DNA from: Streptococcaceae bacterium
GTDB lineage: Bacteria > Bacillota > Bacilli > Lactobacillales > Streptococcaceae
Length of the DNA stretch: 64,000 nucleotides
NCBI GenBank assembly: GCA_031253335.1
Contig: JAIRWF010000035.1
Coordinates: 85,510 to 149,509 of the forward strand
Reading direction: 5' to 3'
Shown here: piece after piece, positions 29,843 through 38,504 of the stretch
How positions within the stretch are numbered: position 1 is the stretch's first letter
Layout of the letters: every line of letters begins with the position of its first letter
Made by a program: the position numbers and the translations under genes
Notes under the pieces: model-generated
What the model was told of the DNA's origin: nothing
Seen by the model: the letters and a program-made list of their open reading frames with translations, nothing else
Database searches by the model: none

Positions 29843-31119
29843 GCCACCTCAACTTTCTCCAGATTTTCATTGACACATGCGGCGAACTCTTCAGGGAAGT
29901 CTTTTAAAGCAGATGTCATGGATACAGGGATAGATTGTCCGAGGCCACAAAGTGAGAGCTGACGGACATTCGCACACATTTTTTCAAACGTTTCAAGCTC
30001 GCCTGGTGCAACGTCATGCGCCGCAAAACGCTCGAGCATCTCAAGAATACGCAAAGAGCCAATGCGGCAAGGCGTACATTTCCCGCAGGACTCATCGCGG
30101 AAGAAGCGCGCGACTTCGACGAGATAATCAATCACAGAAACGCTATCATCCATGACGACGATGGCACCTGAGCCAATCGCAAGATTTGCGTCCCAGAGGC
30201 CGTCGTAGCTGTATAAAGTATCCTCTAAGCGTGACACTGCACCAATCGGACCAGATTGCCCTCCGAAATGGATGAACTTCAAAGGACGACCTGTGGCAGA
30301 ACCTCCACCATACTCTTGCGAATAAAGAATTTCATGAAGCGGCGTCCCAAGCTCCACCTCATAATTACCAGGGTGCTTGATATGGCCTGTGAGGCTGATA
30401 ATTTTGGTGCCACCACCGTCTGCAGTCCCTAAGTCTAGGAATTTCTGCCCGCCTTCTCGCAAGATATAAGGGACATTGCTATAGGACTCAACGTTATTAA
30501 TGAGGGTGGGTTTCAGATAGAGCCCGACTTCTGCTAAATGCGGGGGTTTCACGCGGGGACGACCAGTTTTCCCCATGATAGTATTGACAAGTGCCGAAGA
30601 CTCCCCACAGATATAGGCACCAGCGCCTGATATAATCTTGATGTCGAAGTTAAAATCGGGATGGCCACAAATGGCTTTCCCGAGGTAGTTTGCTTTTCGG
30701 GCATTTTCAAGGGCTTCATTAAAGTGGTCTTGCTTCGCGCGATATTCGCCACGGATGAGGATATATCCCTCATGCGCACCAGAAATCCAGGCAGCAATCG
30801 TCATGCCTTCGATGATAGCAAGGGGTGTCTTATCCAGAAGCATCCCGTCTTTGAAGGTCCCAGGCTCGCCTTCGTCACCATTGCAAACGATGTACTTCAC
30901 ATCGCTCTCTGAGGAGACGAATTGACCCCATTTGCGTCCCATGGGGAATGCTGCGCCACCACGGCCACGTAGAAGGGCCGTATTGATTTCTTCTAAGACT
31001 TCATCCGTCGCCAGGGTCATTGCTTTTTTGAGACCTGCGTAGCCTGAAAAGCTTTCGTACTCTTCTACGGAAGTGGGAGCTGTAATTTTATCAAAGTTTT
31101 GAGTAAGAATTTTGGTCAT
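29836..31119 (-). CDS. NuoF-like NADH-binding subunit of formate dehydrogenase
   Basis: GRGGAAFPMGRKW; CNGDEGEPGTFKD; ESCGKCTPCRIG. Confidence 0.93.
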   Translation of the reverse strand: MTKILTQNFDKITAPTSVEEYESFSGYAGLKKAMTLATDEVLEEINTALLRGRGGAAFPMGRKWGQFVSSESDVKYIVCNGDEGEPGTFKDGMLLDKTPLAIIEGMTIAAWISGAHEGYILIRGEYRAKQDHFNEALENARKANYLGKAICGHPDFNFDIKIISGAGAYICGESSALVNTIMGKTGRPRVKPPHLAEVGLYLKPTLINNVESYSNVPYILREGGQKFLDLGTADGGGTKIISLTGHIKHPGNYEVELGTPLHEILYSQEYGGGSATGRPLKFIHFGGQSGPIGAVSRLEDTLYSYDGLWDANLAIGSGAIVVMDDSVSVIDYLVEVARFFRDESCGKCTPCRIGSLRILEMLERFAAHDVAPGELETFEKMCANVRQLSLCGLGQSIPVSMTSALKDFPEEFAACVNENLEKVEVAW

Positions 31120-31628
31120 AAAGTACTTTCGTATTTGCCTGCTTTGAGGTCGCTGATGAGATTATCTAGCCCTTCGTCTGTCATGTTTTCAAAGACCTGA
31201 TTTTTGATTTTGACGAAAGGGATTTTGTCGCACATGCCGTAGCAAGGCGTGAGTTCATAGCTGAAAAGTTTGTCGGGTGTCTGTTCGCCTGCAACGATAC
31301 CAAGCTTTTGTGCGAGGGTGTCTGCGACTTTGTGCTCGTCTGAAAAATGGCAAGGCGTCGAATCACAGACAAGGAAAGTATAGCGGGCTTGTGGGGTCTC
31401 ATGGAGAAGCGCATAAAAGCTAATCTGCTCATAGACACGGGTTTCTGTCACGCCGATTGCCCGTGCGACAAGCTTTGCAGTCTGCTGATCTATATAGTTT
31501 TCAGGACTTGCGTACTGCAAATCGAGCAGCATGTTGAGTACCTGCTCGGGGTTGCGGTCATATTTATCGATGATAGAGAGCTTTTGGGATTCGGTTAATG
31601 TCGTGGTCATGCGGGCATCCCTACCCAA
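31116..31628 (-). CDS. NuoE-like 2Fe-2S subunit of formate dehydrogenase
   Basis: VCDSTPCHF ... CYGMCDKIP. Confidence 0.88.
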   Translation of the reverse strand: MGRDARMTTTLTESQKLSIIDKYDRNPEQVLNMLLDLQYASPENYIDQQTAKLVARAIGVTETRVYEQISFYALLHETPQARYTFLVCDSTPCHFSDEHKVADTLAQKLGIVAGEQTPDKLFSYELTPCYGMCDKIPFVKIKNQVFENMTDEGLDNLISDLKAGKYESTL

Positions 31629-32176
31629 CTAGGCTCGGTGAAATCGACTTTGGTGCCGGATTCGAGGACTTCTTTGGACTTGATGACGACATCAGCCAAG
31701 TCAAAGACTTCGCGCGAGGATTTTTTGATGACAAGTTTTTGGTTGTGAATCATGACGAAAAGGCCTGGTTTCAGGTATTTGCGTAGGGAGTTGGACTCGC
31801 AGAGGATGAGAGCATCTTGGAGGTTTGATTCGCAGAGTTTCTCTTGGAATTCAGCAAAGCCATCAAGTAGTGAGTCTTCAAAGGATTTTAGAAGGAAAGC
31901 ACGCTTAGCGCCTGATTTCAACATTTCCATCGTGTCTTTTTTGCCGAAGGTATTGACTTCTTCAAAGAGTTCGTAGCCGTTTTGGATGCTGGTACACATG
32001 CCGCATCCTGCTTCTCCACGTTGACACACACCTCGCGCACCATGAATCGTGACAATCTTGAGAGTGACAATCGGATAAGTGTCCTTATAGCGGGCGATGA
32101 CGTCTTTGGCAAAAAAAGTCTTGCCGGAATTACGTCCTGTGGCGCCAATCATGAGCATTTTTGGAACTTCAATCAT
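31607..32176 (-). CDS. MobB-like P-loop protein with an inserted Cys cluster
   Basis: MIGATGRNSGKTFFA P-loop; CQRGEAGCGMC; overlaps flanking fdh genes. Confidence 0.7.
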   Translation of the reverse strand: MIEVPKMLMIGATGRNSGKTFFAKDVIARYKDTYPIVTLKIVTIHGARGVCQRGEAGCGMCTSIQNGYELFEEVNTFGKKDTMEMLKSGAKRAFLLKSFEDSLLDGFAEFQEKLCESNLQDALILCESNSLRKYLKPGLFVMIHNQKLVIKKSSREVFDLADVVIKSKEVLESGTKVDFTEPSWVGMPA

Positions 32177-34557
32177 GCTTGAACCTCCATCGTTTCTGGG
32201 ACTTGCTGTGTTTTTTGAACTTGAGATTTGACGACCGTGACGTGGAGCGACTTCATGAGGGGTTGCTCGGACTGGAGACTCATGTCGCTTGTGCCAATGA
32301 GGACGTTCATCTCAGGCATGTAGCCTGCGATGCAGCCACGAGGAATATCGTAGCCAATGACGTGGTAGGCTTTGGCTTCACGCTTTGTGCCGTCTTTCGC
32401 GGTGGCTGTAATGTCTACGGCGTCACCCGCTTTGATGCCACGCTTTGCCATGTCTTCAGCGTTCATGAAAAGGCACTCGCGAATGTTGGACACGCCACGA
32501 TAGCGATCGTTGTTTGTGTAAATGGTCGTATTCCATTGATCGTGAGAGCGCATGGTCTGAAGCACGAGCGTATTTTCATCTTCTGGGACAGTGTCGTGGA
32601 GCTCAGCCAAGGAGAACTCAGCTTTGCCTGATTTGGTTTCAAAGACACGTTCACGCGCAGGTTGTGGACGACGAAAGCCACGTTTTTTGCGGACATTTTG
32701 GTTAAAATCAGGGAAGAAATTCGGCAGGACGCGGCTCATGGAGTCACGAATGAGGTCGTAATTGTCTCGGAAGTCTTCCCAAGGAATCTTCGAGTCAGGG
32801 TTGACAGCACGGGCAAGTTCGCAGACAATGGCGATTTCAGACTTGAGATTGTCGGATGCGGGTTTATTTTTGCCACCGCCCAGTTGAATCCAGCTCATAG
32901 AGTCTTCGGTCGAGACTTGTTGGACGCCTGATTTTTGGATGTCTTTTTCAGAACGGGCGAGACATGGGAGAATCAAGGCTTTTTTGCCGTGCACGAGATG
33001 TGAACGGTTGAGTTTGGTTGAGACTTGAACGGTGAGTTCGCATTTATTGAGGCCCTGTGCGGTGTAAGGGGTATCGGGAGCTGCTAAGATGAAGTTGCCG
33101 CCTAAGCCCATGAAGACTTTGATGTCGCCTGAATTCATGTGAAGGACGGTGTCAACGGTGCCCCAGCCGCGTTCACGAGGGGATGTGATGCCGAATTCCT
33201 TGTCCAGACCTGCAAGAAGGGATTCATCAGGGTGGTGATTGATGCCGCAGGTGCGGTTGCCTTGGACATTGGAGTGTCCACGGATTGGGCTAGGACCAGC
33301 GCCAGGGCGGCCGATATTGCCACGAATAAGCAGCAGATTCATGATTTCACGAATCGCATCCACCGCAAATTCTTGTTGGGTAAGACCTAGGCACCAGGCG
33401 ATGATAGATTTGTCAGCGTCGAGATAAATACGACCTGCTTCACGGATTTGGTCTTCTGTAAGGCCTGATTCTTTCACGATATAGTCCCAGCTCGTATTTT
33501 CAACAATCTCGCGGTAGGCTTCAAAGTCTTTCGTGTAGTCCTTGAGGAAGTCGTAGTCAATCGCCTTGGTATTACCTGCGCGGTCGGACTCGAAGACGCA
33601 TTTGGCCATGCCACGGAAAAGCGCCATGTCACCTGAGAGGCGGACTTGGAGATTCATGGAGCTGATTGATGTGGCGTTGAAGGTTGCCATATTGAGGAAT
33701 TCATGCGGTACAATCGTCTTTGTCGCGCCTGCTTCGATGAGAGGGTTGATGTGGACGACTTTGCCGCCTCGTTTGCTGATTTCTTTAAGAGAGGTCAGCA
33801 TGCGTGGGGTGTTTGAGGCAGAATTTGCGCCCACGACAAAGAGGGCGTCGCATTTTTCCCAGTCCAGAAGGTCAACGGTGCCAACTCCTGTTGCGATGGA
33901 GGCGCCAAGAGCGCGGCCTGTTGATTCGTGGCACATATTGGAACAGTCGGGTTGGTTGTTTGTACCGAACTCACGGGTAAAGGCCTGATAGACCCAGCTA
34001 CCTTCGTTTGAGAGGCGGCCAGAGGTGTAGAAGCTGGCTTGATTGGGATTATCGAGCTTGTGGAGTTCTTCAGCGATGAGTTGGAAAGCATTTTCCCAAG
34101 TAATGGGCTCATATTTGTCGGTCTCAGGGTTGTAGCTCATGGGATCCGTGAGGCGGCCGTTTTCTTCGAGGTCGTAGTCGGTCCAAGTCGCGAGTTCTGT
34201 GACGGTGTGGCGCGCGAAAAAGTCTGGCGTCGTGCGTTTCGGCGTCATTTCTGCGGCGGCGTGCTTGATGCCATTTTCGCAAATGTCAAGCATGATGCCC
34301 TTAGGGTCATCTGGCCAAGCACAACCTGGGCAATCGTAGCCCACGCAAGGGTGATTCATGGTGAACATCGTACGGGTGCCGCGGTAAATCTCGTGGGCGC
34401 GAACCATGACCTTGCCGACGGACATGGTTGCCCCCCAGCCCGCTGCGGGGTGCTGATAAGGTTCACGCGACCAAGCCGCAAAGGTCTTGGGGCCAAAGCC
34501 GCCCTGGCGCGGTTCGTCAGGCATGAGGCCAATGGTTTGAATTTTTTCTGACATCAT
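32173..34557 (-). CDS. FdhF/YdeP-like molybdopterin oxidoreductase
   Basis: CVGYDCPGCAWPDD; NQPDCSNMCHESTGRALG; start MMSEKIQTIG. Confidence 0.88.
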   Translation of the reverse strand: MMSEKIQTIGLMPDEPRQGGFGPKTFAAWSREPYQHPAAGWGATMSVGKVMVRAHEIYRGTRTMFTMNHPCVGYDCPGCAWPDDPKGIMLDICENGIKHAAAEMTPKRTTPDFFARHTVTELATWTDYDLEENGRLTDPMSYNPETDKYEPITWENAFQLIAEELHKLDNPNQASFYTSGRLSNEGSWVYQAFTREFGTNNQPDCSNMCHESTGRALGASIATGVGTVDLLDWEKCDALFVVGANSASNTPRMLTSLKEISKRGGKVVHINPLIEAGATKTIVPHEFLNMATFNATSISSMNLQVRLSGDMALFRGMAKCVFESDRAGNTKAIDYDFLKDYTKDFEAYREIVENTSWDYIVKESGLTEDQIREAGRIYLDADKSIIAWCLGLTQQEFAVDAIREIMNLLLIRGNIGRPGAGPSPIRGHSNVQGNRTCGINHHPDESLLAGLDKEFGITSPRERGWGTVDTVLHMNSGDIKVFMGLGGNFILAAPDTPYTAQGLNKCELTVQVSTKLNRSHLVHGKKALILPCLARSEKDIQKSGVQQVSTEDSMSWIQLGGGKNKPASDNLKSEIAIVCELARAVNPDSKIPWEDFRDNYDLIRDSMSRVLPNFFPDFNQNVRKKRGFRRPQPARERVFETKSGKAEFSLAELHDTVPEDENTLVLQTMRSHDQWNTTIYTNNDRYRGVSNIRECLFMNAEDMAKRGIKAGDAVDITATAKDGTKREAKAYHVIGYDIPRGCIAGYMPEMNVLIGTSDMSLQSEQPLMKSLHVTVVKSQVQKTQQVPETMEVQA

Positions 34558-34584
34558 AAGGTCTCCTTTTTGAGAGAAATTCTT

Positions 34585-34647
34585 AATTCTATTATCCCTG
34601 AAAACGCTGTCATAGTCAAGGCAAACGACTGTCAAAGATGTTTGACT
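34585..34647 (-). promoter_or_regulatory. fdh operon promoter with cre and TGTCAA-N6-TTGACT operator
   Basis: TTGACT-N17-GATAAT on the minus strand; TGAAAACGCTGTCA (cre) at 34599-34612; TGTCAAAGATGTTTGACT at 34630-34647. Confidence 0.65.
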
Positions 34648-34815
34648 TTGTGATGTTTGTGAAGTTGTTAGGGGTAGTTTTTTGTCAGATTTAATAAGGC
34701 TTTAGGGGGGTGGATAGATTTTTGGTGCTTATCAGAGCTGACAGAAAATCGGGTGATTTTCGAGAGGCTGTCAGATTTGACAGAAATTTGGAGGCAAAAA
34801 AGTTATAATGAAAGG

Positions 34816-35316
34816 ATGACCATCGGATTACTTTTGGCGGGCGGGAAGTCCATGCGCTTTCTCTCGGGTGACAAGGCGCTTTTTGCGGATTGGCTCGAGA
34901 CGGCTTATAACAAGCTGTCAGAGCTGACAGACGAGGTCTGGGTGTCTGTCAGCGCTAGCAACCGCGAAGCCATCAAAAAACGCTTGCCTGAGGCAAACAT
35001 TTTATCTGACGAAGCGCCCTACGTGGGCGAAGGACCCTTGTCCGCCTTTTATGCCTTATCTGTCAAATTTGACGGGCGGCTTGACGTGCTTTCTTTACCC
35101 GTTGACAGCCCTGAAATCGTACTGTCAGATTTGACAGACTTGCTGACAACGCCAAATGTCTTCGTCCGAGAGAATTTTTTGATTGCGCACGTGACTTTTT
35201 CCTCTGACGAACTGTCAGATTTTTTGGCAAGCGGCGAACGGCGGGTCAAAAAGTTTTTCAGCGGCTTAGGAGCTGAGATTGTGGATGTTGAGGTGGTGAA
35301 TCATAATGAAAAATAG
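34816..35316 (+). CDS. mobA: Molybdenum cofactor guanylyltransferase
   Basis: MTIGLLLAGGKSMRFLSGDKAL. Confidence 0.9.
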   Translation: MTIGLLLAGGKSMRFLSGDKALFADWLETAYNKLSELTDEVWVSVSASNREAIKKRLPEANILSDEAPYVGEGPLSAFYALSVKFDGRLDVLSLPVDSPEIVLSDLTDLLTTPNVFVRENFLIAHVTFSSDELSDFLASGERRVKKFFSGLGAEIVDVEVVNHNEK

Positions 35317-35366
35317 CCTTGCAAAAAAAAAAAAACTGATATACTTGATGCTAGAAAGGAGGTTTT

Positions 35367-35642
35367 ATGGCACTGACAAAATATGAAAAGTCTGAACACA
35401 AGGGGGGAACTATTGCCGGAATTATTTTCTTCCCACAGCTTGTAATTTGGGCTTATAGACAGAACATCTACACTCTGGCTGGACACGCTATGACAGGTGG
35501 ACGTTATTATTGGCGCTCACTTGGCTGGTCAATTTTAACAAGTATCCTGCCTGTGGGATGGATCTATGGTTTTGTAAAGCTGAGTGATATTGTAAACACT
35601 CGCAATCGCCTGGCAGAAAAGCTAGAACAAATTAAAGAATGA
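35367..35642 (+). CDS. Small membrane protein of unknown function
   Basis: ORF with good RBS (AAAGGAGG) and TM segments. Confidence 0.6.
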   Translation: MALTKYEKSEHKGGTIAGIIFFPQLVIWAYRQNIYTLAGHAMTGGRYYWRSLGWSILTSILPVGWIYGFVKLSDIVNTRNRLAEKLEQIKE

Positions 35643-35667
35643 AAAAATAGCCTTGCGAGGCTATTTT
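35641..35667. terminator. Bidirectional terminator
   Basis: AAAAAATAGCCTTGCGAGGCTATTTTATTT. Confidence 0.8.
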
Positions 35668-36349
35668 ATTTATACCTCCGAAACACCACAAATCGCCGTC
35701 CGAGATACTGCAGCGGTACGTACAAGGCGTGCACAAGGCGCGTATAGGGGAAGAAACCGAAAATCGCAAGGCCGCACACAATATGGAGTTTATACATCAA
35801 TGGAATCCCGCCCATGAGTTGCCAATGCGGCTGCAACACAAACAAGGTCCGACCCCAAATGGAAATATTCTGCCGATAGTCAAAGCCCGCCGTCATGGGT
35901 CCCGCCACAAAACTTGAGAGCATCCCGAGTACAATCGTGACACCCAGCGCCGCAATCACGACCAAGTCCGACCATGAGCTATTTAAGAAGACACGCCGAT
36001 TGGTGAAACGGCGCCAAATCAGAATCAAGACACCGATTAACAAACAAGCCCCAAAAAATCCGCCAAAGCCTAGTGCCAGAAACTCATGATAGAACTCATC
36101 AGAAATCCCGATACTTCGCGTGAAACTCTCCGGAATGAAAATCCCGATGATGTGCCCGCCAAAAACACCTATAATCCCCACGTGAAAGAGAATTGACCCC
36201 ACGATAAGTTGCTTTTTCTCGAGCAATTCTGACGACTTCGCCGTGACCGTCCCCGGCCGTCGCAAGCGGAAAAAGGTACCCACGAAAAACGACGCAAGCA
36301 TGACATAAGGGTAAATCACCCATAAAAAGATGGATCCAAAGTGTGACAT
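35666..36349 (-). CDS. narI: Respiratory nitrate reductase gamma subunit
   Basis: Five-TM cytochrome b subunit, FSSFVAGPMTAGFDYRQNISIWGRTLF. Confidence 0.93.
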   Translation of the reverse strand: MSHFGSIFLWVIYPYVMLASFFVGTFFRLRRPGTVTAKSSELLEKKQLIVGSILFHVGIIGVFGGHIIGIFIPESFTRSIGISDEFYHEFLALGFGGFFGACLLIGVLILIWRRFTNRRVFLNSSWSDLVVIAALGVTIVLGMLSSFVAGPMTAGFDYRQNISIWGRTLFVLQPHWQLMGGIPLMYKLHIVCGLAIFGFFPYTRLVHALYVPLQYLGRRFVVFRRYK

Positions 36350-36382
36350 TTTTTCTCCTGGTTGGCCTAAAAATCTCAGTTT

Positions 36383-37000
36383 TCAAGCCACATTTTTAAT
36401 ACATTTTTTTAATAAATCGCGCGTCACGCGCAAGAGCGCAACATAAGGCTCATCTGTCAAATCTGACGACTTCTGCAAAACCTCATAAGTCCCGTCTTCC
36501 AGTACGTTAAAGAGAAATTCCAGATCTGTCAGAGCTGACGAACCTTCCATCAAATCTGACGTGTCCAGCATCGCGAGAAACTCCAGCATTGTGGGCAGAT
36601 AATCCGTCAACTCCGCATTATCGAGCGACAAGCCAAACATCTCGTACAGAAGCTTGAGCTTCGCCATGACCGTCCCACGTTCCCTGGAGTCCGTCAGCTT
36701 GTAATACGTCATGTAAAGCGTCAACGACTTATTCAACTCAAACAATTCCACGTAATGCTCTTGCAAACTGGTAAGCGCCATTTCCGATAACTTGCTGCAA
36801 GCGCTTGTAACTTCTGCTTTTTCAGGAATCTTGGGAAAGAGTTCCAAAACTTTTTCGTCAGATATATTTTCTTCTGGAAAGTCCAGCAACTCCGCCAAAA
36901 CGCCAAAGGCCGGCTGCAAGTCCCGCAGTTTTTCAACTTCAATCACGCCAAATCCCACCGTAGAATTGCTCTGCATAGACTTCAGCACCCGATTTGCCAT
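36383..37000 (-). CDS. narJ: Nitrate reductase assembly chaperone
   Basis: Helical NarJ-type sequence (ELLDFPEE...; HYVELFELNKSLTLYMTYYKLTDSRERG). Confidence 0.92.
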   Translation of the reverse strand: MANRVLKSMQSNSTVGFGVIEVEKLRDLQPAFGVLAELLDFPEENISDEKVLELFPKIPEKAEVTSACSKLSEMALTSLQEHYVELFELNKSLTLYMTYYKLTDSRERGTVMAKLKLLYEMFGLSLDNAELTDYLPTMLEFLAMLDTSDLMEGSSALTDLEFLFNVLEDGTYEVLQKSSDLTDEPYVALLRVTRDLLKKCIKNVA

Positions 37001-38504
37001 TTTGAATCTTCTGAATCATATCTGCATGTAAGTCCGCCAAGCTACACCCCGAGCAGGCTTCATTATAGCCCACTGCGCCTTGCGCTTCATTCGTATCTTC
37101 AAAGCCATACTCACGATGGTTGCGCGGAATGACGAAGCGATCTTCGTATTTCGCAATCGCAAGCAAACGATATAAACTCCGTGCCGACTCAGCCGTCAAA
37201 CCAACTTTCTCAAGTTTCGACTCATCAAAGTCCTTGCCAGACGTCTGTGCCCGCATAAATAAGCGCATCATCGCAAGCTTATACAAAGCAGCCTTTACTG
37301 GTGCAATGTTCCCTGCCGTGAGGATAGACGCCAAATAGTCCACTGGAATCCGCATCTCATCAATTCCAGGGAAGATCATCTCCGGATTTTGCAGGGTGTT
37401 TTTGCCTTCAAAGTAGCTCATGATTGGCGAAAGTGGTGGGCAATACCAAACCATAGGCATCGTGCGATACTCAGGGTGCAAAGGAAAGGCAATCTTTTCC
37501 TCTACCGCCATGCGATAAATCGGCGAAATCTTCGCTTTTTCAATTGTCTCCTCAGGAATCCCCGCTTCACGCGCCGCAGCTGCGACTTCTGGATCATTTG
37601 GATCCAGGAATATCTCCAACTGACGCTCGTAGAGCTTCTTCTCATCAGGTTCGCTCGCTGCTTCAGCGACACGATCCGCATCATAGAGCATCACGCCAAT
37701 GTAGCGAATACGCCCCACGCAGGTCTCAGAACATACCGTAGGCAACCCCTCTTCCACACGTGGGTAGCAGAAGGTACATTTCTCCGCCTTGTGCGTGCTC
37801 CAGTTGAAATAAACTTTCTTATAAGGACACGAACTCGTGCAGAAACGCCAGCCCTTGCATTGTTCTTGGTCGACGAGGACAATCCCATCCTCATCACGCT
37901 TATACATCGCACCGCTTGGACAAGCCGATACACAGGCAGGATTTAAGCAATGCTCGCACAAACGTGGCAAGTACATCATGAAGGCCGTCTCAAAGTTTGC
38001 CTTGATGTCGGACGAAATCTTCTCTATATTGGGGTCATTCGCAATCGCGTTTTCACCCCCAGCTAAGTCATCATCCCAGTTGGGACCCCATTTGATGTCG
38101 AGATTCTCCCCCGTCAAAATCGACTTCGCACGCGAGACAGGCTGATGCTTTGTCGTCTTACCAAAGAGATTCTTATAATCATAAGTCCAAGGCTCATAAT
38201 AATCATCAATTTCAGGCAAATCATTATTGTAGAAAATCTTGAGACTGGCGACTTTCGCCGCTTTCGAGCCTGACTTCAGGGTTAATTTCCCTGCTTTATT
38301 AAGCGTCCAGCCACCGTGATATTTTTCCTGGTCTTCCCAGCGCTTGGGATAGCCCACGCCAGGCTTTGTCTCCACGTTATTAAACCAGACATATTCAGTT
38401 CCTGGGCGATTTGTCCAGGTATTTTTACAAGTCACCGAGCACGTGTGGCAACCGATACATTTATCGAGATTTAAGACCATCCCGATTTGTGCTTTGACTT
38501 TCAT
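36939..38504 (-). CDS. narH: Nitrate reductase beta subunit (4Fe-4S)
   Basis: MVLNLDKCIGCHTCSVTCKNTWT; CEHCLNPACVSACPSGAMYKRDEDGIV. Confidence 0.97.
   Translation of the reverse strand: MKVKAQIGMVLNLDKCIGCHTCSVTCKNTWTNRPGTEYVWFNNVETKPGVGYPKRWEDQEKYHGGWTLNKAGKLTLKSGSKAAKVASLKIFYNNDLPEIDDYYEPWTYDYKNLFGKTTKHQPVSRAKSILTGENLDIKWGPNWDDDLAGGENAIANDPNIEKISSDIKANFETAFMMYLPRLCEHCLNPACVSACPSGAMYKRDEDGIVLVDQEQCKGWRFCTSSCPYKKVYFNWSTHKAEKCTFCYPRVEEGLPTVCSETCVGRIRYIGVMLYDADRVAEAASEPDEKKLYERQLEIFLDPNDPEVAAAAREAGIPEETIEKAKISPIYRMAVEEKIAFPLHPEYRTMPMVWYCPPLSPIMSYFEGKNTLQNPEMIFPGIDEMRIPVDYLASILTAGNIAPVKAALYKLAMMRLFMRAQTSGKDFDESKLEKVGLTAESARSLYRLLAIAKYEDRFVIPRNHREYGFEDTNEAQGAVGYNEACSGCSLADLHADMIQKIQNGKSGAEVYAEQFYGGIWRD

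Noticed and set aside
29836-31628. Complex I (nuoE/nuoF) operon
   Set aside because: No other nuo genes; adjacency to FdhA indicates an NAD-linked formate dehydrogenase instead
26930-34557. Selenocysteine-containing formate dehydrogenases
   Set aside because: Both oxidoreductases have Cys at the expected metal-ligand position (NCARVCHSS, NMCHESTG) and no in-frame TGA is seen
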